Assembly (NCBI RefSeq): GCF_011927835.1
Contig: NZ_JAATJH010000001.1
Span: forward strand, 248,001-312,000
Reading direction: 5' to 3'
Source: Neolewinella antarctica
GTDB taxonomy: Bacteria; Bacteroidota; Bacteroidia; Chitinophagales; Saprospiraceae
Length of the DNA stretch: 64,000 bases
The number at the start of each line of letters is the position of its first letter. Position 1 is the stretch's first letter. A model generated the notes under the pieces. That model was not told where the DNA came from. It ran no database searches and saw only the letters and a program-made list of their open reading frames with translations. Below are positions 8,944-16,519 of the stretch, piece after piece. A program made the translations under genes and the position numbers.

Positions 8944-9600
8944 TTACTTGACGTCAAAAAGCTCGACGTCAAAGATCAACGCCGCGTAGGGCGGAATTTT
9001 CGGTGCGGAACCCTGGGGCCCGTACGCGAGGTCGTAAGGAATGAAGAAGCGGTACTTCGCGCCTTCCTTCATCAGTTGAACGCCTTCGGTCCATCCCGGA
9101 ATGACGCGGTTGAGGGGGAACTCGATCGTCTGGCCGCGCTCGACGGAACTGTCGAAGACCGTACCGTCGATGAGGGTGCCGTGGTAGTGTACCTCCACGG
9201 TTTCGGTGGCGGAGGGGCTGCCGCCGGTTCCTTCTTTCAGGATCTCGTACTGCAAGCCTGAGTCGGTCACTTTTACTTCCGAGCGCTTGGCGTTTTCGGC
9301 GAGAAAATCTTCACCATCCTTGCGGAGTTCTTTGCTGCCTTCTTCTTGCTTGTTTTTCATGTAGTCTTGAATGATGCTGTTGGCTTGATTGGGGTCGATG
9401 GCGTTGGTGCCGGCGATGCCTTCATCGAAGCCCTTGGCGAATTCGCCGGAGTCGATGCTGTCGAAGCCTTGTTGTTTTAGGTTTTGGGAGAGTACTACGC
9501 CGAGGGCGTAAGAAACGGAATCCATATTCGGTGGGTTATTTTGAGCGATTAATTGGCTCGTGACGAGGCATAAGAATACACCTGCTATTAAAATTTTCAT
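8944..9600 (-). CDS. FKBP-type peptidyl-prolyl isomerase, exported
   Basis: 218 residues: signal peptide (MKILIAGVFLCLVTSQLIAQ), an FkpA/Mip-like N-terminal helical dimerisation domain (DSVSYALGVVLSQNLKQQGF), then an FKBP domain with VEVHYHGTLIDGTVFDSS, GQTIEFPLNRVIPGWTEGVQ and PYDLAYG. It should act as a periplasmic proline isomerase and chaperone. It is the last gene of the accD operon, starting 12 nt after the preceding stop, and ends just before a strong terminator. Confidence 0.92.
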   Translation of the reverse strand: MKILIAGVFLCLVTSQLIAQNNPPNMDSVSYALGVVLSQNLKQQGFDSIDSGEFAKGFDEGIAGTNAIDPNQANSIIQDYMKNKQEEGSKELRKDGEDFLAENAKRSEVKVTDSGLQYEILKEGTGGSPSATETVEVHYHGTLIDGTVFDSSVERGQTIEFPLNRVIPGWTEGVQLMKEGAKYRFFIPYDLAYGPQGSAPKIPPYAALIFDVELFDVK

Positions 9601-9612
9601 GGTGGTTGATGA

Positions 9613-10620
9613 TTAGTGGGTGATACGCTGAATGTAGTAGCCAACACCACTCAGGATTAAAATCATCGCCCCGGCAAAAAACAACGTAAAGGGAGCTTCG
9701 GGGTTGAGTGCGGTTACGCTTTCCCGGGAGAAAACGAGTAGTTCTTGGTTCAATTGTACTAACCCCGCACCCGCGTCCGCGCCGTATAAACCGAGGAAAA
9801 GTCCGCCAGCAAGAAGGGTAAATCCGATTGGAAAACCCAGGGCAAACACCCGTTCCGTCCGGCCCATTTTAGCGGACTTCAGCGATCGGTCGACAGCGCT
9901 CAGGTGAAGATGCCCGGCAAAGAAAATCACGAAAAATAGGCACAATCGGAACGGGCCGCTCGTCCAGAACCAGTAATCCACCAACTCGTGGCCACGCCAG
10001 GCCATTACCGCCAGCAGGAAAAGGCAGGGTACCAGTGCTGGTCGGATCATCAGCGACCATTCCGTTAGGTAAATGGGTAAGAACAAGCGTAATCCGCCGA
10101 AATACAGGATAAAACCTCCGGCAACGGTGGCCGTAAACAGGGTGGCCTGAAGACCGCCGAACAGGCTTGCCGTCGCCAGCACAACCGTTAAACAAAGCAG
10201 CGGAGTCAGGTAAGAACGTGGCGCAAAGGCCCGACCATAAATCGCCAGCGACAGGAGTGCCAACAGCAGCAAAGACAAATACCGAACCGAATTCGTCGCC
10301 TCGGCGGAACGCAACGCCAGGGCCAGGTAGCTATCCGGAAGGTCCGCTTGGGTCCGATCCGCTTTCCAGCGTACGTAAGTCGTTTTCCCGCCTTCGCTCA
10401 GGTAGTCGTAGAATTTTAACAGGCGCTGCACCGCGTCGTGAGCGGGTTCTTCGTGGGCGAATAACTGATGGTACTGGCTGGTGAGCAGGGTAGAGCCGTC
10501 GGAAATTTTGTATTCACCGTCTGCGTCCATGAGCTCAGCACTGAGCCAAACCCCAGTCGCATAATTACCTACGTTGGCGAGCGCGAAGCAGACCAGGATG
10601 CCCAGTAAGTGCCTAGGCAT
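9613..10620 (-). CDS. polytopic membrane protein, unknown
   Basis: 335 residues. An N-terminal segment (LLGILVCFALANVGNYATGV) is followed by a soluble loop of about 90 residues and then at least seven hydrophobic segments (for example YLSLLLLALLSLAIYG, LCLFFVIFFAGHLHL, FTLFFAGAMILILSGV). I recognise no family. It overlaps the end of accD by 8 bp and is followed after 12 nt by the FKBP gene, so the three are probably co-transcribed; lipid or envelope biogenesis is a guess from that context only. Confidence 0.7.
   Translation of the reverse strand: MPRHLLGILVCFALANVGNYATGVWLSAELMDADGEYKISDGSTLLTSQYHQLFAHEEPAHDAVQRLLKFYDYLSEGGKTTYVRWKADRTQADLPDSYLALALRSAEATNSVRYLSLLLLALLSLAIYGRAFAPRSYLTPLLCLTVVLATASLFGGLQATLFTATVAGGFILYFGGLRLFLPIYLTEWSLMIRPALVPCLFLLAVMAWRGHELVDYWFWTSGPFRLCLFFVIFFAGHLHLSAVDRSLKSAKMGRTERVFALGFPIGFTLLAGGLFLGLYGADAGAGLVQLNQELLVFSRESVTALNPEAPFTLFFAGAMILILSGVGYYIQRITH
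9767..9782 (+). repeat. one-mismatch copy of the 16-bp GC repeat
   Basis: GCACCCGCGTCCGCGC, one mismatch, inside the unknown membrane-protein gene and in the orientation that reads GADAGA there, not APATA. Confidence 0.4.
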
Positions 10621-11470
10621 TTTTGCCGGTTGCGTCGAAAAGGTGCAGAAGGTCGCTGAGTCTCTCTTTAAGATCGGCGCGGTCGACGATAAAATCTAGA
10701 AAGCCATGTTCCATCAGAAATTCTGAGGTTTGAAAACCGACCGGGAGTTCTTTTTTGATGGTCTCCTTCACGACCCGGGGGCCGGCAAAAGCAATTAGTG
10801 CTTCGGGCTCGGCAAAATTTATGTCGCCCAGCATTGCGTAGCTGGCGGTGACGCCGCCGGTGGTCGGGTCGGTCATGAGGCTAAAGTAGGGGATGCCATC
10901 CTTCGCCAGTTGACTAAGCTTAACGCTGGTTTTGGCCATTTGCATCAGGCTGAAGGCAGCTTCCATCATGCGGGCACCACCGGTTTTGGAGATAATTAAC
11001 AGGGGCGTCCGGGTCCTGCGGGCTTCGTCGATGGCGAAGGCAATCTTGTCGCCGACGACGCTGCCCATCGAACCACCGATGAAACTAAAATCCATACAGG
11101 CGATAATCATTTGCCGACGATTGACTTTACCCCGGGCGACCCGGATGGCGTCCGTCAACCCCGTTTTGTCCTTCGCTTCGGCCAGTCGTGATTTGTAAGA
11201 CTTGAGGTCCGCAAAATCGAGCATGTCGACCGATTCCGTGTCTTTCATGAATTCTTCGAACTGACCGTCGAAAATGATTTCGAAGTACTCCTCCGAGCCA
11301 ATCCGCTCGTGGTACTGGCAACTGGGGCACTTAGAAAAATTTTCGCGAACGTCCTTCATCGTCGAGGTCTCCGTGCAGCGCGGGCACTTGTACCACAAGC
11401 CCTGGGGCGTGTCCTTTTTGTTCCGCGTCGCCGTTTGAATACCGCTCGTAAGGCGTTTAAACCATCCCAT
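10613..11470 (-). CDS. accD: acetyl-CoA carboxylase carboxyltransferase beta subunit
   Basis: 285 residues. It transfers CO2 from carboxybiotin to acetyl-CoA together with AccA, giving malonyl-CoA for fatty acid synthesis. The N-terminal four-cysteine zinc ribbon is present (Cys29, Cys32, Cys48, Cys51), followed by the crotonase-like carboxyltransferase core (GGSMGSVVGDKIAFAIDEA, KTGGARMMEA, TDPTTGGVTASYAMLGDI). The start has a -7 box 19 nt upstream. First gene of an operon with an unknown membrane protein and an FKBP isomerase. Confidence 0.96.
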   Translation of the reverse strand: MGWFKRLTSGIQTATRNKKDTPQGLWYKCPRCTETSTMKDVRENFSKCPSCQYHERIGSEEYFEIIFDGQFEEFMKDTESVDMLDFADLKSYKSRLAEAKDKTGLTDAIRVARGKVNRRQMIIACMDFSFIGGSMGSVVGDKIAFAIDEARRTRTPLLIISKTGGARMMEAAFSLMQMAKTSVKLSQLAKDGIPYFSLMTDPTTGGVTASYAMLGDINFAEPEALIAFAGPRVVKETIKKELPVGFQTSEFLMEHGFLDFIVDRADLKERLSDLLHLFDATGKNA

Positions 11471-11489
11471 GTGTAGAATTTAAGAACCG

Positions 11490-11497
11490 CAAAGATA
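11490..11497 (-). promoter_or_regulatory. accD -7 box TATCTTTG
   Basis: Perfect TAnnTTTG on the minus strand, 19 nt from the accD ATG. The -33 region is T-rich but not a clean TTTG. Confidence 0.6.
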
Positions 11498-11523
11498 AGT
11501 TAACGGGGGTTTAAAATGAGTAT

Positions 11524-11539
11524 GCGCGGCCGCGGGTGC
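11524..11539 (-). repeat. one-mismatch copy of the 16-bp GC repeat
   Basis: GCGCGGCCGCGGGTGC between accD and the OmpA lipoprotein gene. GTGCCGAGT, which overlaps its end, recurs about 32 nt downstream. Confidence 0.6.
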
Positions 11540-11724
11540 CGAGTGGTTACGAACGCTTACGCGTGCCGAGTTTACGTGCGTCAAAGCACCACCATCATAT
11601 CTTAATTTTTAAGCATCCCTTAACAAAGCAAATCCGCGGACACCGAACATGCCAACGCGGCCGTCGTTTATGCCAGGTGAGCTCAGGCAATTGAGCCACA
11701 CCACTCATTTTAACCAACACACAA

Positions 11725-12621
11725 ATGCAGAAATTAATCCTCCTGGGCCTCGCTACGGTCCTTTCTTTTTCCTCCTGTATCAGTAAGAAAAAGTACGACA
11801 TGCTCCAGACCGATCTGGACACCAAGCAAGAAGAAATTTCCAAACGCGACCTGGAGCTCAACCGCTACGCCGAGCGCCTAGCCGACTGTGAACGCCGCGA
11901 GGCTTCCCTCCAGGGCCGGGTAGATAACGTGCAAACCCAGGTTCAAATCCGTGAGGAGCAAATCCAGGATCTGAAGAAGCAGCGCGACCAATCCGTGCAG
12001 GCCGTCGGTGACCTTACCGTACTCAGCCAGGGCGCTAACAACAACATTGGCAATACGCTCAAGCAGCTCGAAGGAAAGGACAAGTACATCCGTCTGCTCC
12101 AAAACGCTAAGTCGAAGGCCGACTCCATCAACCTAGCACTGGCCGTTAACCTCAAGCAGGTCCTCCGCGACGGCATCGATGATGCTGACGTCGACATCAA
12201 GGTCGACAAGACCGTCGTGTACATCAACTTGTCTGACAAGATGCTCTACAAGTCCGGTAGCTACCAGATCACCGACCGCGCTGGCGAAGTACTGCAGAAG
12301 ATCGCAACCATCGCTAAGAGCCGTCCGAATCTGGAGCTCATGGTAGAAGGCTACACCGACAACGACCCCATCAACAGCGCCTGTGTTAAGGACAACTGGG
12401 ACCTTTCCGTTCTCCGGTCTACCTCCGTCGTAAAAGCACTACAGGAAACCTACGGTATCGATCCTAACCGCCTCATCGCGGCCGGTCGTGGTCAGTACAA
12501 CACCCTCGCTAGCAATGCTACCGCCGAGGGAAAATCCACTAACCGCCGCACGCGGATTATCTTGCTGCCAAAGTTGAACGAGTTCTACGACTTGCTCGAC
12601 CCGACCAAGATTCCTGAATAG
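11725..12621 (+). CDS. OmpA-family lipoprotein with coiled coil
   Basis: 298 residues. A lipoprotein signal (LLGLATVLSFSSCIS, lipobox SSC) is followed by a long coiled coil (about residues 30-110) and a C-terminal OmpA peptidoglycan-binding domain (MVEGYTDNDPI, DNWDLSVLRSTSVVKAL, AAGRGQY, NRRTRIILLPKLNEFYDLL). It should tether the outer membrane to the wall. A second protein of the same architecture is encoded at 27560-28345, with shared residues around DNWDLS and NRRT. A strong terminator follows, so it is not co-transcribed with the methyltransferase downstream. Confidence 0.9.
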   Translation: MQKLILLGLATVLSFSSCISKKKYDMLQTDLDTKQEEISKRDLELNRYAERLADCERREASLQGRVDNVQTQVQIREEQIQDLKKQRDQSVQAVGDLTVLSQGANNNIGNTLKQLEGKDKYIRLLQNAKSKADSINLALAVNLKQVLRDGIDDADVDIKVDKTVVYINLSDKMLYKSGSYQITDRAGEVLQKIATIAKSRPNLELMVEGYTDNDPINSACVKDNWDLSVLRSTSVVKALQETYGIDPNRLIAAGRGQYNTLASNATAEGKSTNRRTRIILLPKLNEFYDLLDPTKIPE

Positions 12622-12671
12622 CTTTGAGGTAACGTAAGCCTTGCTTACCGCACCAGTTCTCGATAAATTGG

Positions 12672-12703
12672 CAAAAGCTCCGAAACCCTTTCGGGGCTTT
12701 TGC
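12672..12703 (+). terminator. intrinsic terminator
   Basis: CAAAAGCTCCGAAA pairs with TTTCGGGGCTTTTG around CCC (one G-T pair), followed by a T-rich stretch. It separates the OmpA lipoprotein gene from the vte-like cluster. The methyltransferase frame stays open through it from 12641, which shows that the 12641 start is false. Confidence 0.85.
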
Positions 12704-12739
12704 TATTTTACCCCCCAATCTCCCAAAATTCTATCGTCC

Positions 12740-13666
12740 ATGCGCCTGATGCAACACAAGCAGGAAGCCTACTGGTTTTACCGCTACTTGTCCATTTTTT
12801 ACGACAAACTCGTTAACCCCCTTTTCTGGACGGCCCGAATGCGTGATAAGTCACTCGACATCGGCCACTGGGAGGATGGGGAGAATCTAAAGGTGATCGA
12901 CGTGGGTTCCGGCACCGGTTTTACGACCGAAGGCATCGTTCAGCGCGTCCCCGCCGGCAACGTTACCTGCGTTGACCAGAGCCCCCACCAAATGGGCCAC
13001 GCAAAAGTCAAGCCGGAGCTACGCGAATGTACCTTTCGGGAAGGCGATGCGGAAAACATTCCTTTCGCCGACGATACGTTCGACCGCTACGTTTCCGCCG
13101 GTTCCATCGAGTACTGGCCCGACCCCCAATTGGGCGTCAACGAATCCTACCGCGTTATCAAGCCCGGCGGTTGGGCGTTGCTGATCGGCCCCATCGAGCC
13201 CGTTAACCCCATCAGTAAATTTGCCGCTAATACGTGGATGCTCTTTCCGCCGGAAGAAGATTACCATGCCTACTACGAGGAAGCGGGCTTCGAGAATGTC
13301 CAGCATACCTACGTAGCACCGCACTGGCAGGAGAACGAGCGGTACGGCATCGCCATCATCGGTCAGAAGCCCAAGGCTGGAAAATCCCCGTCGACCTACC
13401 GCCCGGTCGCTCCCGAACAGAGCTTGGTTGACGCGAACCCCGAGGGTTTTGATCTCGGTCGCAATCTGTTGTTGGCGGGTCGTGTCCTACTTGGTTCTAC
13501 GGCCGGCTTCATCTTCATTCCGATGGCATTACTAGCTTCCGTATCCGCACCGTTGCGGGGTATCGACGCCGAGCCGGAACCGTTGAACGACGAGCAGAAG
13601 GTTGTTCTGATTGGACTCGGCGTGGCGGCCGGGGCATGGGTGTTGCACCGGTTGTTCCGGCGGTAG
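12740..13666 (+). CDS. MPBQ/MSBQ methyltransferase-like (VTE3 type)
   Basis: 308 residues from the ATG at 12740, beyond the upstream terminator. It closely follows plant VTE3 (2-methyl-6-phytyl-1,4-benzoquinol methyltransferase) from end to end: EAYWFYRYLSIFYDKLVNP, then VDVGSGTGFTTEGIV (SAM motif I), VDQSPHQMGHAK, EGDAENIPFADDTFDRYVSA, GSIEYWPDPQLGVNESYRVI, KPGG, and FAANTWMLFPPEEDYHAYYE. The C-terminus has two hydrophobic segments (AGFIFIPMALLASV, VLIGLGVAAGAWVLHRLF), a membrane anchor as in VTE3. The expected reaction is C-methylation of a prenylated benzoquinol. It is the first of three vitamin E-type genes. From family knowledge, function is likely; the substrate in this organism is inference. 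Confidence 0.85.
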   Translation: MRLMQHKQEAYWFYRYLSIFYDKLVNPLFWTARMRDKSLDIGHWEDGENLKVIDVGSGTGFTTEGIVQRVPAGNVTCVDQSPHQMGHAKVKPELRECTFREGDAENIPFADDTFDRYVSAGSIEYWPDPQLGVNESYRVIKPGGWALLIGPIEPVNPISKFAANTWMLFPPEEDYHAYYEEAGFENVQHTYVAPHWQENERYGIAIIGQKPKAGKSPSTYRPVAPEQSLVDANPEGFDLGRNLLLAGRVLLGSTAGFIFIPMALLASVSAPLRGIDAEPEPLNDEQKVVLIGLGVAAGAWVLHRLFRR

Positions 13667-13696
13667 GTGTTTTCGAGATTGTTGGTCTTTAACCGG

Positions 13697-13741
13697 TAAC
13701 CTTCTCCCCCGACCCCTCTCCAGAAGAGGAGAGGGGAGAAA
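13697..13741. repeat. CCCTCTCC-type palindromic repeat, copy 1
   Basis: Pyrimidine-rich arm CTTCTCCCCCGACCCCTCTC followed by a purine-rich arm with GAGGAGAGGGGAGAA, forming a long imperfect hairpin. Related copies lie at 14018-14061, 14168-14207 and 48869-48914. Confidence 0.7.
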
Positions 13742-13749
13742 CGCTATTC

Positions 13750-13926
13750 AGGGCGAACGCTCCAAATTGTGTAAGCTGCGTTTTCTGGTGGGCGATTTGC
13801 TGCGCTGTACTTCGTGCGCTTGACATTTGATTCTTTATTTAGCTACCGCATTGAGCAACTCACTGCGTTTGTTTTACGTGATTGTCACCTATTTGAGGGT
13901 AATAATTATTTTAGTGCGTTTGCCCT
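13750..13926. mobile_element. MITE-like element, copy 2 (177 bp)
   Basis: Ends AGGGCGAACGC and GCGTTTGCCCT. Clearly alignable with the reverse complement of 54342-54545 along its whole length; it lacks a 27-bp internal duplication present there. No coding capacity. It sits between the vte3-like and vte4-like genes. Confidence 0.82.
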
Positions 13927-13984
13927 AAAAAATTTATTCGGTAGGAGGTAGTGTGGAAAAGGATCGATTATTTTATTGACCTCG

Positions 13985-14113
13985 TAAGTATCTGGACAAT
14001 ATTAAACGAACATTCTGTAACCCTCTCCCCCAACCCCTCTCCGAAGGCAGAGGGGAGCAAAGGCAGCTCGCTTCGCTCGTCAAAATGTCAAAATAATACT
14101 GTCCAAGTACTTA
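13985..14113. mobile_element. 129-bp inverted-repeat element
   Basis: Ends TAAGTATCTGGACAATATTA and, at the other end, the reverse complement TAAGTACTTGGACAGTATTA (17 of 20 identical). The interior contains the second CCCTCTCC-type hairpin (14018-14061). No transposase; MITE-like, or a palindromic insertion built on the CCCTCTCC repeat. Confidence 0.6.
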
Positions 14114-14167
14114 ATGCAGTCAACTAGTCCTAACTATTTAAGTCATCATCCACTCCGACAATGAATC

Positions 14168-14207
14168 GTCCCTCCCCGCTGGGGAGGGATAAGAGGGAGA
14201 GGGTCAT
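14168..14207. repeat. CCCTCTCC-type palindromic repeat, copy 3
   Basis: GTCCCTCCCCGCTGGGGAGG followed by GAGGGAGAGGG. It covers the codons after the ATG at 14161, which argues against that start for the next gene. Confidence 0.6.
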
Positions 14208-14241
14208 TTACCCACTGCAAATACCAAACTATCAATACCCA

Positions 14242-15093
14242 ATGAGCCTCAACCAAAAAATAAAAGACTTCTACGACGCCTCCACCCCCCTCTGGCTAAA
14301 CACCTGGGGTGAGCAAATGCACCACGGCTACTACGGCCCGAACGGAGAGCGGAAGACCGAGCACAAACAGGCCCAGGTCGACATGATCGAAGCTTTGCTG
14401 GAGTGGGCGCAAGCACCTGCGTCGGTAGATAGATTTTTGGATGCGGGCTGTGGCGTGGGCGGGAGTAGTCGCTACCTAGCCAAGCGATTTCCGAAGGCGA
14501 CTGGACTCGGCGTAACCTTAAGTCCCGTGCAGGCGGAGAACGGGATGCGGTACAACCGCGAAGCCGGTGTGGCCGAGCGCTTGGAAATTCGCGCGCAGGA
14601 CCTTTATACTTTGGACCCCGTCCAGGAGGGGCAGTTCGACATCATCTGGAGCATGGAGTCCGCCGAGCACATGGCGGATAAGCGGGGGTTAATGGATTTG
14701 TTCCATAAATTGCTACGGCCGGGCGGTCAACTACTGATGGCCACCTGGTGCCACCGGGAGACACCGCCGGCACTTTCGACGGCGGATCAAAAGGTGCTGC
14801 AAAGCATCTGCGATCTCTACCACTTACCACCGATGGTAAGTATTAAGGACATGGGGGGAGCCGCTACGGCGGCTGGCTTCAACAACGTCGCCACCGACGA
14901 CTGGTCAAAAGCAGTCGAGCCCTTCTGGGGTGCCGTTATCAGTAGCGGATTGGACCCCCGTAATTGGCCGGGACTAATCAAGGCCGGGAAAAGCACCATC
15001 AAGGGAGCCTGGGCCATGAAGTACATGAAGGAAGGGTTCCGGACCGGCGCGATTCGGTACGGAATGATCCGCGGCACAAAGCCAGCGCAATGA
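14242..15093 (+). CDS. gamma-tocopherol methyltransferase-like (VTE4 type)
   Basis: 283 residues from the ATG at 14242; the earlier in-frame ATG at 14161 lies in a repeat. It resembles plant and cyanobacterial gamma-tocopherol methyltransferase: IKDFYDASTPLWLNTWGEQM, HHGYYGPNG, LDAGCGVGGSSRYLA (SAM motif I), GVTLSPVQAENG, FDIIWSMESAEHMADK, LLMATWCHRE, VEPFWGAVI and IKGAWAMKYMKEGFRTGAIR. The expected reaction is methylation of a chromanol or related quinol ring; related members of the family methylate other lipids or small molecules, so the substrate is inferred from the neighbours. Its stop overlaps the start of the prenyltransferase by 4 bp (ATGA), a sign of translational coupling. Confidence 0.83.
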   Translation: MSLNQKIKDFYDASTPLWLNTWGEQMHHGYYGPNGERKTEHKQAQVDMIEALLEWAQAPASVDRFLDAGCGVGGSSRYLAKRFPKATGLGVTLSPVQAENGMRYNREAGVAERLEIRAQDLYTLDPVQEGQFDIIWSMESAEHMADKRGLMDLFHKLLRPGGQLLMATWCHRETPPALSTADQKVLQSICDLYHLPPMVSIKDMGGAATAAGFNNVATDDWSKAVEPFWGAVISSGLDPRNWPGLIKAGKSTIKGAWAMKYMKEGFRTGAIRYGMIRGTKPAQ

Positions 15094-15962
15094 TCACTTT
15101 CCTTCGTTTCGGACGGGCACACACGCTGATCGGGACGACCCTGTCGCTACTGACGCTGTACCTGATTGCCAGCCGCGTCACGGGCCAGCACGACTGGTTC
15201 GTCTTCGCGGTCAGTCTCTTCGTGTGCCTTGCCGCAAATGTTTACATCACCGGCCTTAATCAGTTGACGGACGTTGAGATAGACCGCATCAACAAACCTT
15301 ATTTACCGCTGGCGAGTGGCGCTTATTCTATCCGTACCGGACGGTTGATCGTGGGCGCGTGTGGTTTGCTGGCCGTGGTAGGTTGCTTCGTTTACCGTCC
15401 ATTTCTGCCGCTGACGGTTTTAGCGAGCATCGCCCTGGGAACGGCCTACAGCGCCGAACCGATGCGCCTTAAACGCTACCACTTTTGGGCGGCTTTCTGC
15501 ATCATAGTCGTGCGCGGTTTGATCATCAACCTGGTGCTTTACCTCCACTTTGCTCATGAGTTGAGTGGCGGCGCGGAGGTATTACCGGCGATAACGGGCG
15601 AGGTCTGGCTGCTGACGGCCATTATATTTGTGTTCGGTGTGATCATCGCTTGGTTCAAAGATCTGCCGGATACGGAGGGGGATGAGGCGTTTGGTATTAA
15701 AACGTTGACCTTGCTGCGTTCGCCGGAATGGGTTTACCGAACTGGTGCGATATTACTCGCGGGCACTTTACTCGCCGCCAGTATCTATTCTTTAATTATT
15801 GGTTGGGTGGGACTGGGGATTAGCCTGATGGTTCTGCTCGTAGGCTTTGCCATCAATACGCAACTACTCAACTTAAAGGAGCAAAAGTCTATCGCCAGAT
15901 TTTACCAGGGGACGTGGGTTGTATTTTTTGGAATTTACGTGGTGTTCGCGATCTGGGGGTAA
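15090..15962 (+). CDS. UbiA-family homogentisate prenyltransferase-like (VTE2 type)
   Basis: 290 residues from the ATG at 15090, overlapping the previous stop. A polytopic membrane enzyme with both aspartate-rich UbiA motifs: NQLTDVEIDRINKPYLPLAS (first) and KDLPDTEGDEAFGIKTL (second). The exact wording, with NKPYLPLASG and KD.PD..GD, is typical of homogentisate phytyl/solanesyl transferases rather than MenA, UbiA or heme O synthase. It should condense a prenyl diphosphate with homogentisate at the membrane, the committed step before the two methyltransferases. Bacteroidota without chlorophyll should lack phytyl diphosphate, so geranylgeranyl diphosphate would be the likely donor (inference). 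Eight or nine hydrophobic segments are visible. Confidence 0.85.
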   Translation: MITFLRFGRAHTLIGTTLSLLTLYLIASRVTGQHDWFVFAVSLFVCLAANVYITGLNQLTDVEIDRINKPYLPLASGAYSIRTGRLIVGACGLLAVVGCFVYRPFLPLTVLASIALGTAYSAEPMRLKRYHFWAAFCIIVVRGLIINLVLYLHFAHELSGGAEVLPAITGEVWLLTAIIFVFGVIIAWFKDLPDTEGDEAFGIKTLTLLRSPEWVYRTGAILLAGTLLAASIYSLIIGWVGLGISLMVLLVGFAINTQLLNLKEQKSIARFYQGTWVVFFGIYVVFAIWG

Positions 15963-15987
15963 GCAAAATCCACTAAAGATCGCGGAG

Positions 15988-16003
15988 GCGCGGCCGCTGG
16001 TGC
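15988..16003 (-). repeat. degenerate copy of the 16-bp GC repeat
   Basis: GCGCGGCCGCTGGTGC, two mismatches, 25 nt after the prenyltransferase stop, in intergenic DNA. Confidence 0.5.
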
Positions 16004-16134
16004 ACAGGAGTTTTGATTGAAGCAGTGTATTTAGCTCCATTCACCAACCAATACAAAAGATCAGCGTGCTGCTGCCTGGAAAACTACCGCTTACCCTGAG
16101 TAGTGACTTCAGAAAGGTAGAACCGACTTCAACC

Positions 16135-16419
16135 TCAATATCTCTTCTTACTTATCTTATTGTAAGTAATCTGCTTCTGCGCCTTACTCTTAAACCGCTC
16201 CACCCCAGTCTGCCGCAGAGACCGGTGCTTAGTCGCCCGCCCCTGCACCCGCGCCCGCCAGCGTTTCCAGCTATTTAACTTAAGCTCCCGCTTCATCAGC
16301 CTAATGACGTCCGCCTCCGTCAGCCCGAATTGAAACTCAATCGCCGAGAAAGGCGTCCGGTCCTCCCACGCCATCTCGATAACTCGGTCGATCTCCTGAT
16401 CCGTCAATTCGTGCTCCAT
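16135..16419 (-). CDS. TIGR03643-type small basic protein
   Basis: 94 residues from the ATG at 16419 (an upstream ATG at 16437 adds six residues). Sequence LTDQEIDRVIEMAWEDRTPF, AIEFQFGLTEADVIRLMKRE and SWKRWRARVQGRATKH is characteristic of the TIGR03643 family, a helix-turn-helix-like conserved protein of unknown function. The C-terminal tail is rich in Lys/Arg. It lies downstream of the DUF58 gene on the same strand, separated by a heptamer repeat tract. Confidence 0.75.
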   Translation of the reverse strand: MEHELTDQEIDRVIEMAWEDRTPFSAIEFQFGLTEADVIRLMKRELKLNSWKRWRARVQGRATKHRSLRQTGVERFKSKAQKQITYNKISKKRY

Positions 16420-16465
16420 ACCACTACAACGATTCAAACCGGTATTGTTCAGCCACGGGCAACAC

Positions 16466-16517
16466 TACCGCCTACCAGCCTACTGCCTACTGCCTACCAG
16501 CCTACCAGCCTACCGCC
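16466..16517. repeat. heptamer/octamer tandem repeat (TACCGCC family)
   Basis: Units TACCGCC, TACCAGCC and TACTGCC run head to tail seven times, abutting the 3' end of the DUF58 gene. The same unit forms the large hairpin at 44951-45066. Confidence 0.8.
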
Positions 16518-16519
16518 TA

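Noticed and set aside
12641-12739. N-terminal extension of the VTE3-like protein
   Set aside because: It runs through a strong terminator; homology to VTE3 begins at about 12755.
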